Shown: piece by piece, positions 51,537 to 61,082 of the stretch
Layout: the number at the start of each line of letters is the position of its first letter
How positions within the stretch are numbered: position 1 is the first letter of the stretch
NCBI GenBank assembly: GCA_902799955.1
Contig: CADCCQ010000016.1
Location: 23,159-87,158 of the forward strand
Reading direction: 5' to 3'
From: an uncultured bacterium
GTDB lineage: Bacteria > Verrucomicrobiota > Kiritimatiellia > RFP12 > UBA1067
DNA length: 64,000 nucleotides
Made by a program: the position numbers and the translations under genes
Notes under the pieces: model-generated
The model's database searches: none
Told to the model about the DNA's origin: nothing
What the model saw: only the letters and a program-made list of their open reading frames with translations

Positions 51537-53690
51537 TCACGTGTCGTAGCGCGGCGGGGCCTTCTTGTATTCGCGGACGGTCGGGAGGACGACGCGCGGG
51601 ACGGGGCGCCCGGCGACGGACTCCGCGAGCGCGTCGAGCTCGCCTATGCTGGCGGCAAGCCCCTCCCGCGAACGGGCGTGGATCATCGCGTAGAGCGAAT
51701 AGGGCCAGCCGGGCGCGACGGCGCGCAGGACGCAGTGGCTCGCGAACGGCCTGAGCGCGAACGCCTCCCCAAGCGCGTCCGCCTCCCCGCCATCCACCTG
51801 CCAGACCGTCAGGGCGTTTGCGACGAAGCCCGCCGCGTTGTGGTCGAGGAACGCCCCGAACCGGCGTATCACGCGCTTCGCCGCCATCTCGCGCAGCCGC
51901 GCCGCGTCCTCCGGCGTGAACGGGGCCACGCCAAGCCCGGTGATGTCGCCCTGCACAAGCCGAACCAGCCTGGCATCAATTTCAGAGCCAGCCCCAGAGT
52001 CAGGTTGAGGTGTCGCCAAATCGCCATTAGCCGCCAATTGCGAACCGCCCTCTTGTTGTCGTACGCCAATGCCGGAAACAAACGATGCCAATCCCCGATC
52101 AGCATTCCCCGTCAGTTGCGAACCGCCCTCTTGTTGTCGTACGCCAATGCCGGAAGCAAACGATGCCAATCCCCTATCGACATTCCCCGACGGTTGCGAA
52201 CCGCCCTCTTGTTGTCGTACGCTTGTTGTCGTATTACCGACATTCCGCGAAAAGACGGCGCGCAGCTTGTATGCCCTGCGCGACGAGAGCTCCATCGCCT
52301 TCTTGGCTGCCGTGCCCGCGCGCAGCTCCTCGACGATTTCGTCGATCTTCTCGCGTGACGGCGCTACAAGCGTGAACCAGAGGTTGAACTCCCCTTCGCG
52401 GCGGTAGTTGTGCGTAACAAAGGGCGACGCGCTGACGACCGCCGCCGCATCGTCCACGGTTTCCTCCCCTACGGCGAACGCGACAAGTGTCGAGACGAAT
52501 CCCAGCGCACGCGAGTTGAACGCCGCACCTATGCGGCGGATGACTCCCTTCTCCCTCAATGCGCATACGCGCCTGTAACATTCGCCCTCCGATAGCCCGA
52601 ACCTCTCGCCAAGCGCGGCGTACGGCCTCTCGCAGATCGGGAAGTCGGTCTGGAGCGCGTCGAGAAGGACGCCGTCCGGCACATGCGCGCAGTTGGGCTC
52701 CTCGGCAAGGTAGTCGCCGGAGACCGCGAGCGCCCGGGCACGGCACCCGCCGCAGACCGCCTTGTATTCGCACACGCCGCACTTGCCCTTGAGGCGTTCC
52801 GGCCTTCGCAAGTCGTCGAACACGGGGCTTTCCCGCCAGATGCGCGAGAAAGGCGTTTCACGCACGTTTCCAAGCGTCATGTCGAAGTATCCGCACGGCT
52901 GGACGCCGCCGACGTGGCTTATGAACGCGAAGCCCGTTCCCGCGAGGCATCCGCGACCGCGCGAGGCGCACGCCGCGCCCTGCTGGATTGCGATGCGGCG
53001 GTACTGCGGGGCGTCGGTTGGCTTCAGCTCCAGCGGCGACGTGCGCTGGCGGCGGCACACCCACCCTAGCGCCTCCTCGTACTCCGCCGCGCCAAGCTCC
53101 TCGCCGGAAAGCCCCGCGCCGCGGCCCGTCGGCACAAGCAGAAACGGATGGAGGGCCTGCGCGTCGAGGCGGACGGCGAGGTCGTGCATCTCGTCGAGCA
53201 TCCGCCAGTTGCGGCGCGTCACCGTCGTGTTCACCTGAACCTCCACGCCCGCCCGGCGCGCGGCGGCGATTCCGCGGACGGCGGCGTCGAACGCGCCTTC
53301 GACGCCCCGGAACTCGTCATGCGCCCCGGCAGTCGGGAAGTCGATCGAGACGGAGATGCGCCTGACTCCGCTGGCGGCGAGGCGCCGCGCGACCTCGTCG
53401 TCGACAAGCGTCCCGTTCGTCCCGACGGCAGGCGTCATCCCCATCTCGCGGGCGTATGCGATTATGTCCCAGACCCATTCGCACATCAGCGGCTCGCCGC
53501 CGGTGAGGATCAGCACGGGCTTCGCGAACGACGCGATGTCGTCGACGACCGCCTTCGCCTCGTCGAGGGAAAGCTCTCCTTCGACGGCGCAGTCGCCCGC
53601 CGACGCACGGCAATGGCGGCACTTCAGGTTGCACCGCCTTGTCACCTCCCAGGCGACGAGCCTGGGCACGGGAATCGCGCCTTCGCTCAT
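51537..53690 (-). CDS. Triple-fused heme synthesis enzyme: AhbD heme synthase + two siroheme decarboxylase (AhbA/AhbB) domains
   Basis: The protein has 717 residues. 1-335 is a radical-SAM heme synthase (AhbD): PRLVAWEVTRRCNLKCRHCR (Cys20, 24, 27), TGGEP, ISHVGGVQPCGYFD and a second cluster in GKCGVCEYKAVCGGCRARA. About 341-480 is a first Lrp/AsnC-like siroheme decarboxylase domain (TDFPICERPYAALGERFGLS, THNYRREGEFNLWFTL). 491-557 is three copies of a 26-residue repeat. 571-717 is a second decarboxylase domain (KRVIRRFGAFLDHNAAGFVA, SHCVLRAVAPGWPYSLYAMI). These cover siroheme decarboxylation and the last oxidative decarboxylations to heme. The start at 53690 overlaps ahbC by ATGA. Which decarboxylase half is alpha or beta is unsure. 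Confidence 0.88.
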   Translation of the reverse strand: MSEGAIPVPRLVAWEVTRRCNLKCRHCRASAGDCAVEGELSLDEAKAVVDDIASFAKPVLILTGGEPLMCEWVWDIIAYAREMGMTPAVGTNGTLVDDEVARRLAASGVRRISVSIDFPTAGAHDEFRGVEGAFDAAVRGIAAARRAGVEVQVNTTVTRRNWRMLDEMHDLAVRLDAQALHPFLLVPTGRGAGLSGEELGAAEYEEALGWVCRRQRTSPLELKPTDAPQYRRIAIQQGAACASRGRGCLAGTGFAFISHVGGVQPCGYFDMTLGNVRETPFSRIWRESPVFDDLRRPERLKGKCGVCEYKAVCGGCRARALAVSGDYLAEEPNCAHVPDGVLLDALQTDFPICERPYAALGERFGLSEGECYRRVCALREKGVIRRIGAAFNSRALGFVSTLVAFAVGEETVDDAAAVVSASPFVTHNYRREGEFNLWFTLVAPSREKIDEIVEELRAGTAAKKAMELSSRRAYKLRAVFSRNVGNTTTSVRQQEGGSQPSGNVDRGLASFASGIGVRQQEGGSQLTGNADRGLASFVSGIGVRQQEGGSQLAANGDLATPQPDSGAGSEIDARLVRLVQGDITGLGVAPFTPEDAARLREMAAKRVIRRFGAFLDHNAAGFVANALTVWQVDGGEADALGEAFALRPFASHCVLRAVAPGWPYSLYAMIHARSREGLAASIGELDALAESVAGRPVPRVVLPTVREYKKAPPRYDT
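52010..52235. repeat. Three in-frame 78-bp tandem repeats in the heme fusion gene
   Basis: The core units contain CGAACCGCCCTCTTGTTGTC and recur every 78 bases (26 codons). A further partial TTGTTGTCGTA lies at the upstream end. They encode GVRQQEGGSQL/P followed by (T/S)GN(A/V)DRGLASF(A/V)SGI between the two decarboxylase domains. Confidence 0.88.
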
Positions 53691-54835
53691 GCGATCTCCT
53701 CGTCCGTCAGATAGCACGCTGGGTCCGGCGCCCACGGGTCGCCTGTCGCGGCCTCGGCGCGGGCGCGGAGGTTCCCCCCGCACACGCCGAGCCAACGGCA
53801 CGTCGCGCAGCGCCCCTTGACATGAAGCTTCTTCTCGCGCATGGGCGCGAGCGCGTCGCCTGTCCATATCTCCGAGAAAGGCGTTTCCCTCACGTTGCCG
53901 TAGGACCGGCTGCGGGAGAACTGGTCGGCGTACACCTCGCCGTCCCAGCTAATGCACCCGATGCCGCTTCCCGACGCGTTGCCGCCGTTGAATGACAGAA
54001 GCTCCATCGCCTTCGCCGCGCGCTCCGGGTCCTCGCGCATGAGCTCGAGGCAGACGAATGGCCCGTCGGCGTGGTTGTCGACGGTAAGTATCTCCGGGCG
54101 GCCGCCTGCGGCGAACCACGCCTTCGTCTCGTCCATTATCAGCCTGACGGCGGCGCGGCAGTCGGCGTGCGCGAGGTCCTCGCCGCGGATCGACGCCCCG
54201 CGCCCGGCGTACACGAGGTGGTAGAAGCACGCGCGCGCGATGCCCTCGCGCTTCATCAGTTCGAACATCGAAGGTATCTCGCGCCAGTTGCCGCTCCCTA
54301 TCGTGAGGCGAAGCCCCACCTTGATGCCGGCCTCCTTCGCGACGCGCAGCCCCTCGAGCGAACGGCGGTACGCCCCAGGGACGCCCCGGAACGCGTCGTG
54401 CGTCGCCTCGTCGCCGTCGAACGACACCCCGATGTAGGAAATCCCGACAGACGCCAGCTCGCGCGCAAGCTCGGCGGTGATGAGAGTCCCGTTCGTGGAA
54501 AGCGTCACGCGGACGCCGCGCTCGCGGGCGCGCGCCACCAGCTCGACGAGGTCAGGCCGCAGGCACGGCTCCCCGCCGGAGAACAGCATCGCCGGGCAGC
54601 CAAACCCCGCGATGTTGTCGATCAGCCTGCGCGCCTCCTCCGTGGTCAGCTCGTCCGCCGGAGCCGCGCCGCATCCGGAGTCGGAGTAGCAGTGGCGGCA
54701 CTTCAGGTTGCACCGCCTGGTGCAGTTCCACACGACCACGGGACGCCGCGCTGCGCCGTCCGGACGCCTCCGGTAGCGAAGGGCGTCCGACGACGGTTCG
54801 TCCGCGCCGCAGTAGAGTTTCGATATGCCTGTCAT
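53687..54835 (-). CDS. ahbC: 12,18-didecarboxysiroheme deacetylase AhbC (radical SAM)
   Basis: The protein has 382 residues. The N-terminal MTGISKLYCG and RPVVVWNCTRRCNLKCRHCY (Cys42, 46, 49) are hallmark AhbC/NirJ sequences. FSGGEPCLRPDLVELVARAR, SFDGDEATHDAFRG and a C-terminal cluster site (GRCATCRWLGVCGGNLRARA) follow. It removes two acetate side chains from didecarboxysiroheme to give iron-coproporphyrin III, which the fused AhbD then converts to heme. Its stop overlaps the start of the fusion gene by ATGA, so the two genes carry the whole siroheme-to-heme route. Confidence 0.92.
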   Translation of the reverse strand: MTGISKLYCGADEPSSDALRYRRRPDGAARRPVVVWNCTRRCNLKCRHCYSDSGCGAAPADELTTEEARRLIDNIAGFGCPAMLFSGGEPCLRPDLVELVARARERGVRVTLSTNGTLITAELARELASVGISYIGVSFDGDEATHDAFRGVPGAYRRSLEGLRVAKEAGIKVGLRLTIGSGNWREIPSMFELMKREGIARACFYHLVYAGRGASIRGEDLAHADCRAAVRLIMDETKAWFAAGGRPEILTVDNHADGPFVCLELMREDPERAAKAMELLSFNGGNASGSGIGCISWDGEVYADQFSRSRSYGNVRETPFSEIWTGDALAPMREKKLHVKGRCATCRWLGVCGGNLRARAEAATGDPWAPDPACYLTDEEIA

Positions 54836-54857
54836 CCCACGTCCACGGACTGCCGCG

Positions 54858-57800
54858 TCATTTCAGCATGAACTCGAATTCCTTCGTCAGGTCCTCTCCG
54901 ACGATCTTCGAGTAGCGCCTGCACCACTGCCTGCGCTTGTCGAGGTCGTTCTTCGGACGTTCCGACTGCGGAAGCTTGCGGTACTCGGCGAAGAGCCTCT
55001 GGAAGGAGTTCCAGCCGTACTTCTCGACGAGCCTCGCAAAGAAGTGGAGCGCGAGGAAGGCGTCACCCTTCCACATGTCGAACGGACGCCCCTTGTCGTT
55101 CCACTCCTTCACCTTGCGCTTCAGCCTCTCGCCGCCGATCTTCGAGTTGTCCCAGATTCCCCTTCCGCATATCTTCTCGAGGTTGTACAGCGTGAAGAAG
55201 TTGACCGTGACCTCGCCCGTCCCGTCGAAGGTCCAGTCGTAGTTCTGGTGGTTGTGCCCGATCTCGTGGAAGAAGCCCCAAATGTCGTCCTCCTTCCCGG
55301 CGCGGATCGTCTGTTCGCTCAGCAGCCAGCGGGCGCTGCCCTGCGGGATCATGATCGGATACCCCGCGTGCATGTAGCCGCAGCAGAGCTGGACGTCGAT
55401 GCAAAGCCTTTCCGGCGACGGGCGCTTCTTCGGGATTCCCGTTAGCCACGCGTCGTTGTCCATGACCTCCCTCAGCACCTTGAGGAGAGGACGCGGATCC
55501 GCGACTTCCTTCGCGGCGGAAGTCGGGACCGTCAGCACGACGCAGTCGCTCTCGAACTCTGCGACCGGCGCGGGGCAATCCTTCAGCTGCCTTGCCCACG
55601 TCTCGGGCGTGTCGCGCCCCTCCACGAACCAGGGCGCCGGGCAGGCCGGGCCGATCTTGACGGAAACCTTGCCCTTCCTACCCTCGGGGACTTCGACGTA
55701 CACCGGGCCGCCGAACGGGGTCGCGAACGTGACGGTCTTCTTCTTGAGCCCGAACGCGACGTCAACGACCGGCGCGCGCTTCCACTCGCCGCAGCCAGTG
55801 AGTCTGCACGAGGTCGCGCCGACGCGGATGGAGAGGCCCATCTTCTCCGCGCCATCTGGGAGGGTGACGGTAAGGGGCTCGCCCGCGACCGCGAAGAGCC
55901 CTGTGCCGTGACGGCGGGGGACGGAGAGGTCGACTTCCACGTCGCGCGTGACGCGGGGGCTCCCCTTCGCGGGCACTCCGGGGTACACCTCCGCCGCAGG
56001 GGAGGCGGGCCAGTTCCTCTCGGGGTTCTCCAGCCACTCGTTCTGCATCATGATGTACGCCATGCGCTCTCGGACGTCCTTCGCCTTGATCGGATGCGAC
56101 GGGGACGGTATGGCCGTCTTGAGAATCTCGTCCATGGACGCCTTGAAGCCGTTCAGCCTGGTGCGCCAGCGGCTCCCCTCCGTCGGCAGCACCTCGCCGG
56201 CCTTCTCAATCGTGTAGAGGCACTCGCCGCCCACCTCCTTCGGAAACTCATCGTTGCCGGAGAGAATCCGCAACGCGTCGGCAATGGTCGTTCCAGGACG
56301 ACCGTCGGGCCCGGCGATGTCGTACAGCCTGCCGCGCGGCTCGCCCGCGTAGTCCCCAGTGGAGTATATTCCCGCCGGCGCGAGCGCGGCGTTGAACGGA
56401 GAGTCCGAGCGCAGGGTCTTGCCAGGATGCATCTGCACCCATCCCCATCCCACGGACATGGCGAGCACGCCGCCGCCGCGCTTCATGAAGTCGGAAAGCC
56501 TCCTGGCGTCCGCCATCGAATACGCGTCCGGCATCGTGACCGCGATCGTCCCCTCGGCCAGCGGCTCCAGCTTGGCGTAGCCGTCGCGAAGCACGTCGAT
56601 GGCCGCGGGCCTCCCGGCCTCCTCCAGCGCGCGCACAAGGGTCTTGAGCATTTCGCGCCGCCTGTAGTCGAGGTACACCTTGAGCTCCGGCGCGTCCCCC
56701 GCGAGCCATAGGATGCAGTCGCGCAGAAACGCGATGTTGTCGTCCCTCATCCCCTCGTCGCCTTCGAAGAAGGCATGGTGCGTGAGGGCTACGGCGCGGC
56801 CCTTGCCGTGCGTCCCGGCGGCGGCGACGGTGTAGGACCTCCCGTCTGCGCGGGCGAACGCGACCGGCACGGCGCTCTCGCCGTCAGCCAGCAGGCACCC
56901 GGGGTAGCCGCCCTTCTTGACGGCGATCGACTTCACGTCCTGCGAAAGCCTTGCGCGCAGCTCGCCGGGCGTTCCGCTGGTGGCAGGGACGGTGTACACC
57001 TTTTCGCCCGGCCCCTGCTTGGCGTCGGGGAGGCCCGGCAGGCGGACCGTCGCCTCCGTCCCCTCGGGCACCGACACCGACACCCGGACGGCCCCGGACA
57101 CGCGGCGCCACTCGACGCGGATGTCTCCGCCCGCGACCTTGTGGCTCGCCTTCACCCAGTCTAGCCCCGGCAGGAACTCCGGCTCGACCGTGAACGTCCT
57201 GAAGCCGGGCGCCGTGCGCTTGATGCCGCCGAGCGAACCGTAGAACCAGTTCACGATGTCCGCCATCATGAAGTGGTTGAACGAAGACCCCTCGCGGCAG
57301 TCCCACGCCTCGTGGCATGTCGTGTTGCCCTTCCTGACCATGTATCCGTAGCCGGGCTTCGTGTCGTCGGCCGTCATCTCGAATATGACGTCGCTGCATC
57401 CGTTCTCCGCAAGCACCTTGAGGAGGTACGGGTAGCCTATCTCGCCCGTCCCGACCGCGCCACGTCCGCGCACGTCCTCGACGATGTTGGAGACGATCGC
57501 CGCGGTCTCGGCCGGGTCGGCGAGCCCGAACGCCAGCGCCATCGAGTTCGCCGTCTGCGAGTTGTTCTCGTAGTAGTGGCCCTTCGGGTTCCACCACTTC
57601 TCGTTGAACGCCTTCTTGATGTTCGCGGCCTCCTTGCGGAAGGCGGCCGCCGCGAGCTTCTTCCCGAGGACGTCGGCGCAGTTGGCGAGCGTCACGGCGT
57701 TCAGGTAGTAGAACGCAGTCGCGGTGAAGTCGATCGACGTCCTGCGCTGCGGACGCTTCTCGGCGGACACCGTCTGCTGGTACCAGTCGCCGAGGCCGCC

Positions 57801-59255
57801 GGGCGTGATGAACTTCCCGCGCTTCTCGTTCTGCGACTGCGCGCGGATGTACTCGTGGTATGCGACCATGTTCGTCCAGTATTCGCGGATCAGCGAGTCG
57901 TCGCCCGTCCACTCGTACTGCTGCCACGGTATCTGTATCATCGAGGAGCCCCATTCGATCGAATGGCGGAACCCGCCACGGAACACGGTGTACTCCGGCG
58001 CGATGTCGGGGACCATGCCGTCGGCCAGCTGCGAATCGGCGAGGTCCATGCACGTCTTCGCGAACATCGCGTCAGCATTCCAGCCCCAGCGGATCTGGTC
58101 GGCGTGGATGTGGTCCTGTTCCTGCCAGCCGAGCTTCTCGCGGTGCGGGCAGTCGGTGAACACGCTCTGCATGTTCGAGCGCTGCGCCCACCAGCAGATG
58201 TCATGGATCTGGTTGAAGAGCCTGATCGAGCACTCGAACGAGCCCGTGCGCGGGGCGTCCGCCATCACCACGCGGGCGGAGGCTGAGACGAGCTCCGGCC
58301 GCGACGGGGCGCCGCCCTCCCCGGACGGGAAGAGGCGCACCTTCATGTAGCGGAAGCCGTAGTAGAAGAACGGGGGCGTGAACGACTCATCGCCCCTGCC
58401 GGCGAGCGTGAAGGCACAGCGCGCGACCGTGCCGTGGTAGCCGCCCGGCTTCTTCGTTATGCGCGTCTCGCCGGGGCCAAGCGGAATCTCGGAGAACTCG
58501 ATCTCGACGCGGCTTCCCCTCGGGCCTGCCGCGACGACGGTGGGCACGTACGCGGCGTTCTGCCCGAAGTCGACCGTGAGCTCCTCGTCGGAGACACGCA
58601 TCACCCTCAGCGGCGTCACCACCTCCTGGAGCCTGCACACGAACGGTGCCTCGCGAAGCTCCCCCTTCGGCGCCTGCGCCTCCACGGGGGAGACGCGCTT
58701 CGCCGCGTCCACGACCACCCTGTTGTCAATGTCGTCCCCGCTGTAGATGTGCGTGCGCACGACCTCGCACTGCGAGACCTTCCAGCCGTCGACGGACGAC
58801 TTCACGACGCCTCCGACGATGAGCTTCTTCTCGCCCTCGCTGCCGGTGAACTTCGTGTAGAGCCCCTTGCCGGGATTCGGCACGTTGTACATTCCGTTGC
58901 CTAGCGTGATCTCGAGCGTGTTCTCCTCGCCCGCCTTGAGCATCGGGCTGAACACGTTGTAGAAGCACGTCTTCGTCGTGCGCGTCCAGCCGGGGAGGTT
59001 GAACTCGTCGCCGCGCCCGAGCGGCTTTCCGTTCAGCGTCGCCACGTACTGCCCGAGGCCGCAGATCGCTATCTCGGCGGGGCCGTCCCGGTCGACCTTG
59101 AACGTCTTCGTGAAGCGAGGCGCGGCGGCGTCAAGCCCCTTCGGCTGCTCGATCCACTTCGCGCCGTTGAACAGCGCCGCGGCGTCCTTCGCCTGGACGA
59201 CCGCCGCCACGGACATCGCCGCGACAGACAAAGCAATGCATAGTCTCTTCATCAT
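54858..59255 (-). CDS. Secreted GH78 rhamnosidase fused to an M60-like metallopeptidase
   Basis: The protein has 1465 residues. After a signal peptide (MMKRLCIALSVAAMSVAAVV) come rhamnosidase N-terminal beta domains (NGKPLGRGDEFNLPGWTRTT), then a six-hairpin catalytic domain with FTDCPHREKLGWQEQDH near 365-382. Around 775-1000 is a GATase-like segment (GTHGKGRAVALTHHAFFEGD, FMKRGGGVLAMSVGWG). The C-terminal part is an M60 peptidase with zinc motif HEIGH (1330-1334) and the further Glu1348 in GTGEVTVNF. M60 peptidases cleave glycoproteins such as mucins. One chain may thus trim a glycan and cut its protein backbone. GGAGAGAAG precedes the tandem ATG start. Confidence 0.88.
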   Translation of the reverse strand: MMKRLCIALSVAAMSVAAVVQAKDAAALFNGAKWIEQPKGLDAAAPRFTKTFKVDRDGPAEIAICGLGQYVATLNGKPLGRGDEFNLPGWTRTTKTCFYNVFSPMLKAGEENTLEITLGNGMYNVPNPGKGLYTKFTGSEGEKKLIVGGVVKSSVDGWKVSQCEVVRTHIYSGDDIDNRVVVDAAKRVSPVEAQAPKGELREAPFVCRLQEVVTPLRVMRVSDEELTVDFGQNAAYVPTVVAAGPRGSRVEIEFSEIPLGPGETRITKKPGGYHGTVARCAFTLAGRGDESFTPPFFYYGFRYMKVRLFPSGEGGAPSRPELVSASARVVMADAPRTGSFECSIRLFNQIHDICWWAQRSNMQSVFTDCPHREKLGWQEQDHIHADQIRWGWNADAMFAKTCMDLADSQLADGMVPDIAPEYTVFRGGFRHSIEWGSSMIQIPWQQYEWTGDDSLIREYWTNMVAYHEYIRAQSQNEKRGKFITPGGLGDWYQQTVSAEKRPQRRTSIDFTATAFYYLNAVTLANCADVLGKKLAAAAFRKEAANIKKAFNEKWWNPKGHYYENNSQTANSMALAFGLADPAETAAIVSNIVEDVRGRGAVGTGEIGYPYLLKVLAENGCSDVIFEMTADDTKPGYGYMVRKGNTTCHEAWDCREGSSFNHFMMADIVNWFYGSLGGIKRTAPGFRTFTVEPEFLPGLDWVKASHKVAGGDIRVEWRRVSGAVRVSVSVPEGTEATVRLPGLPDAKQGPGEKVYTVPATSGTPGELRARLSQDVKSIAVKKGGYPGCLLADGESAVPVAFARADGRSYTVAAAGTHGKGRAVALTHHAFFEGDEGMRDDNIAFLRDCILWLAGDAPELKVYLDYRRREMLKTLVRALEEAGRPAAIDVLRDGYAKLEPLAEGTIAVTMPDAYSMADARRLSDFMKRGGGVLAMSVGWGWVQMHPGKTLRSDSPFNAALAPAGIYSTGDYAGEPRGRLYDIAGPDGRPGTTIADALRILSGNDEFPKEVGGECLYTIEKAGEVLPTEGSRWRTRLNGFKASMDEILKTAIPSPSHPIKAKDVRERMAYIMMQNEWLENPERNWPASPAAEVYPGVPAKGSPRVTRDVEVDLSVPRRHGTGLFAVAGEPLTVTLPDGAEKMGLSIRVGATSCRLTGCGEWKRAPVVDVAFGLKKKTVTFATPFGGPVYVEVPEGRKGKVSVKIGPACPAPWFVEGRDTPETWARQLKDCPAPVAEFESDCVVLTVPTSAAKEVADPRPLLKVLREVMDNDAWLTGIPKKRPSPERLCIDVQLCCGYMHAGYPIMIPQGSARWLLSEQTIRAGKEDDIWGFFHEIGHNHQNYDWTFDGTGEVTVNFFTLYNLEKICGRGIWDNSKIGGERLKRKVKEWNDKGRPFDMWKGDAFLALHFFARLVEKYGWNSFQRLFAEYRKLPQSERPKNDLDKRRQWCRRYSKIVGEDLTKEFEFMLK

Positions 59256-59342
59256 CTTCTCTCCTTGTCCCTCATTCCTCGTTTGGCTTCTATCTTTTAG
59301 CCCTTAACTCTTAGAGCTTTTATCCCTTAGCTTCTGGCTTTT

Positions 59343-59380
59343 GCTCCAAGCTCCAAGCTCTAAGCTCCAAGCTCCAAGCT
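59343..59380. repeat. Five 7-bp tandem repeats (GCTCCAA)
   Basis: GCTCCAA occurs four times and GCTCTAA once in direct tandem. A degenerate TTAG/GCTTTT tract continues to 59282. The array fills the 135-base gap between panC and the rhamnosidase-peptidase gene, where the latter's promoter or leader should be. Confidence 0.88.
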
Positions 59381-59390
59381 TTGCACGTTA

Positions 59391-60215
59391 TCAGAAAAGC
59401 CTGTTGTCGATGAGGCGCGTGGCGCCGTCGTACGCCGCGACCAGGCACGCGGTGCCGGGGGCGACCTTCTTCACGGCCTTCAGCGTCGCGGCGTCCACGA
59501 ACTCCACGTAGTCCACCTTCAGCGACGCCGCCGCCAGCGCCTTCTCCACGCGGCGGCGCTCCGCCGCGACGGCGCGCCCGGGCACAATCGACATTAGCGC
59601 CTTCGATATGGCGAGAGCGCGCTCCCTCTCGACGTCGGAGAGGTACGTGTTGCGGCTCGACCTCGCAAGCCCCGTCGGCTCGCGGACGATCGGGGCGACG
59701 ACGATGTCGATCCCGAAGTTCAGGTCCCTGGCCATCCGCCTTATCACCTGCGCCTGCTGGAAGTCCTTCTGGCCGAACACCGCGAAGTCAGGCCGCACGA
59801 TGTTGAAGAGCTTCGCGACCACTGTGCAAACGCCGCGGAAATGTCCGGGGCGCCTCGCGCCGCAGAGCCCGGTGGAGAGATCCTCCTCGTTCACGTACAC
59901 GGAGTGGTCCTTGAAGTACATCGCCTCCGGAGTCGGAAGGAAGACCGCCGTCGCGCCCGTAGCGCGGCACTTGGCGACGTCCGCCTTCTCGTCGCGCGGG
60001 TATTTCGCGTAGTCCTCCTTCGGCCCGAACTGCACGGGGTTCACGAACACGCTGACTACGATCTCGTCCGCGCCCTTCCTCTTCGCGGCCTCGATCAGCG
60101 AGAGGTGCCCTTCGTGGAGATAGCCCATCGTGGGCACGAGGGCGATCTTCCGCCCCTTCAGCGCCTGGGCGCGGCACCACTTCTGGAGTTTATTAGGTTC
60201 CCTAAACGTCTTCAT
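59391..60215 (-). CDS. panC: Pantothenate synthetase PanC
   Basis: The protein has 274 residues from the start at 60215. Signature motifs are [73 protein letters not shown] and [12 protein letters not shown], all for ATP and pantoate binding. It joins pantoate to beta-alanine for coenzyme A synthesis. The open frame reaches 60524, but the ATG at 60215 overlaps the nfo stop as ATGA and gives the normal length. Confidence 0.95.
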   Translation of the reverse strand: MKTFREPNKLQKWCRAQALKGRKIALVPTMGYLHEGHLSLIEAAKRKGADEIVVSVFVNPVQFGPKEDYAKYPRDEKADVAKCRATGATAVFLPTPEAMYFKDHSVYVNEEDLSTGLCGARRPGHFRGVCTVVAKLFNIVRPDFAVFGQKDFQQAQVIRRMARDLNFGIDIVVAPIVREPTGLARSSRNTYLSDVERERALAISKALMSIVPGRAVAAERRRVEKALAAASLKVDYVEFVDAATLKAVKKVAPGTACLVAAYDGATRLIDNRLF

Positions 60216-61054
60216 TCCGTCAGTCCTTTCAATAATGCGATTTCCTCTTTGTACCCCTGCAGGTCGCAGGGCGTTTCCAAATAGAACGGCAGGTCCCTCA
60301 GGGCGGGGTGGTTGACGATTCGCCTGAACGCGTCGATTCCGATCTTGCCCTTGCCTATCTTCTCGTGCCTGTCCTTGTGCGCGCCAAGGACGTTCATCGA
60401 GTCGTTTATGTGGATGGCCTTGAGGCGGCCAAGCCCGACGACCCGGTCGAACTCCGCCAGGACGCCGTCCAGGTCGCCGACGATGTCGTACCCACCGTCC
60501 CAGACGTGGCAGGTGTCGAGGCACACGCCGAGCGGCAGGGCGGTCCTGTCGATGATGGCGCGGAGCTCCTCGAAAGTCCGCCCCACCTCGCTGCCCTTGC
60601 CGGACATCGTCTCGAGAAGGACCGTCGTCGCGATCTCCCCCTTCGCGACCTTGCGCACGGCGTCGAACACGTGGAGCAGAAGCTCCGAGATCAGCTCGAT
60701 CCCCTTCTCCACGCCCTGCCCGACGTGCGATCCCGGATGGAAGTTGTACATCGCGCCGGGCGTGAGCTCGAGACGCGTCAGGTCGTCGATGAACACGCCC
60801 TGCGCGAAGTCACGGATCCGAGGGTCCGACGACGCCGCGTTTAGCGTGTACGGCGCATGGGCCAGTATCGGCCCGATCCCGTTCTCGGCGGCGTAGCCAA
60901 GGAACGCCGCGACGTCCGCCTTGTCGATCGGCTTCGCCGCGCCGCCCCGTGGGTTGCGCGTGAAGAACTGAAAGACGTTGGCGTCTATTGACGCGGCGGT
61001 CTGCCCCATTGCGAGGTATCCGCCTCCGGACGAGAGATGACATCCTATCTTCAT
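60212..61054 (-). CDS. nfo: Endonuclease IV (AP endonuclease)
   Basis: The protein has 280 residues, the usual size. The zinc-ligand signatures are visible: [60 protein letters not shown] and [20 protein letters not shown]. It cuts DNA at abasic sites in base-excision repair. A TATAAT lies 11 bases before the ATG. It overlaps panC by four bases. Confidence 0.95.
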   Translation of the reverse strand: MKIGCHLSSGGGYLAMGQTAASIDANVFQFFTRNPRGGAAKPIDKADVAAFLGYAAENGIGPILAHAPYTLNAASSDPRIRDFAQGVFIDDLTRLELTPGAMYNFHPGSHVGQGVEKGIELISELLLHVFDAVRKVAKGEIATTVLLETMSGKGSEVGRTFEELRAIIDRTALPLGVCLDTCHVWDGGYDIVGDLDGVLAEFDRVVGLGRLKAIHINDSMNVLGAHKDRHEKIGKGKIGIDAFRRIVNHPALRDLPFYLETPCDLQGYKEEIALLKGLTE

Positions 61055-61065
61055 GGTGAATGAAT

Positions 61066-61071
61066 ATTATA
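61066..61071 (-). promoter_or_regulatory. -10 box TATAAT before nfo
   Basis: TATAAT is 11 bases from the nfo ATG in the 28-base gap after the DUF167 gene. A very short leader would result. The -35 region is poor. Confidence 0.4.
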
Positions 61072-61082
61072 CCAGATTTGAG

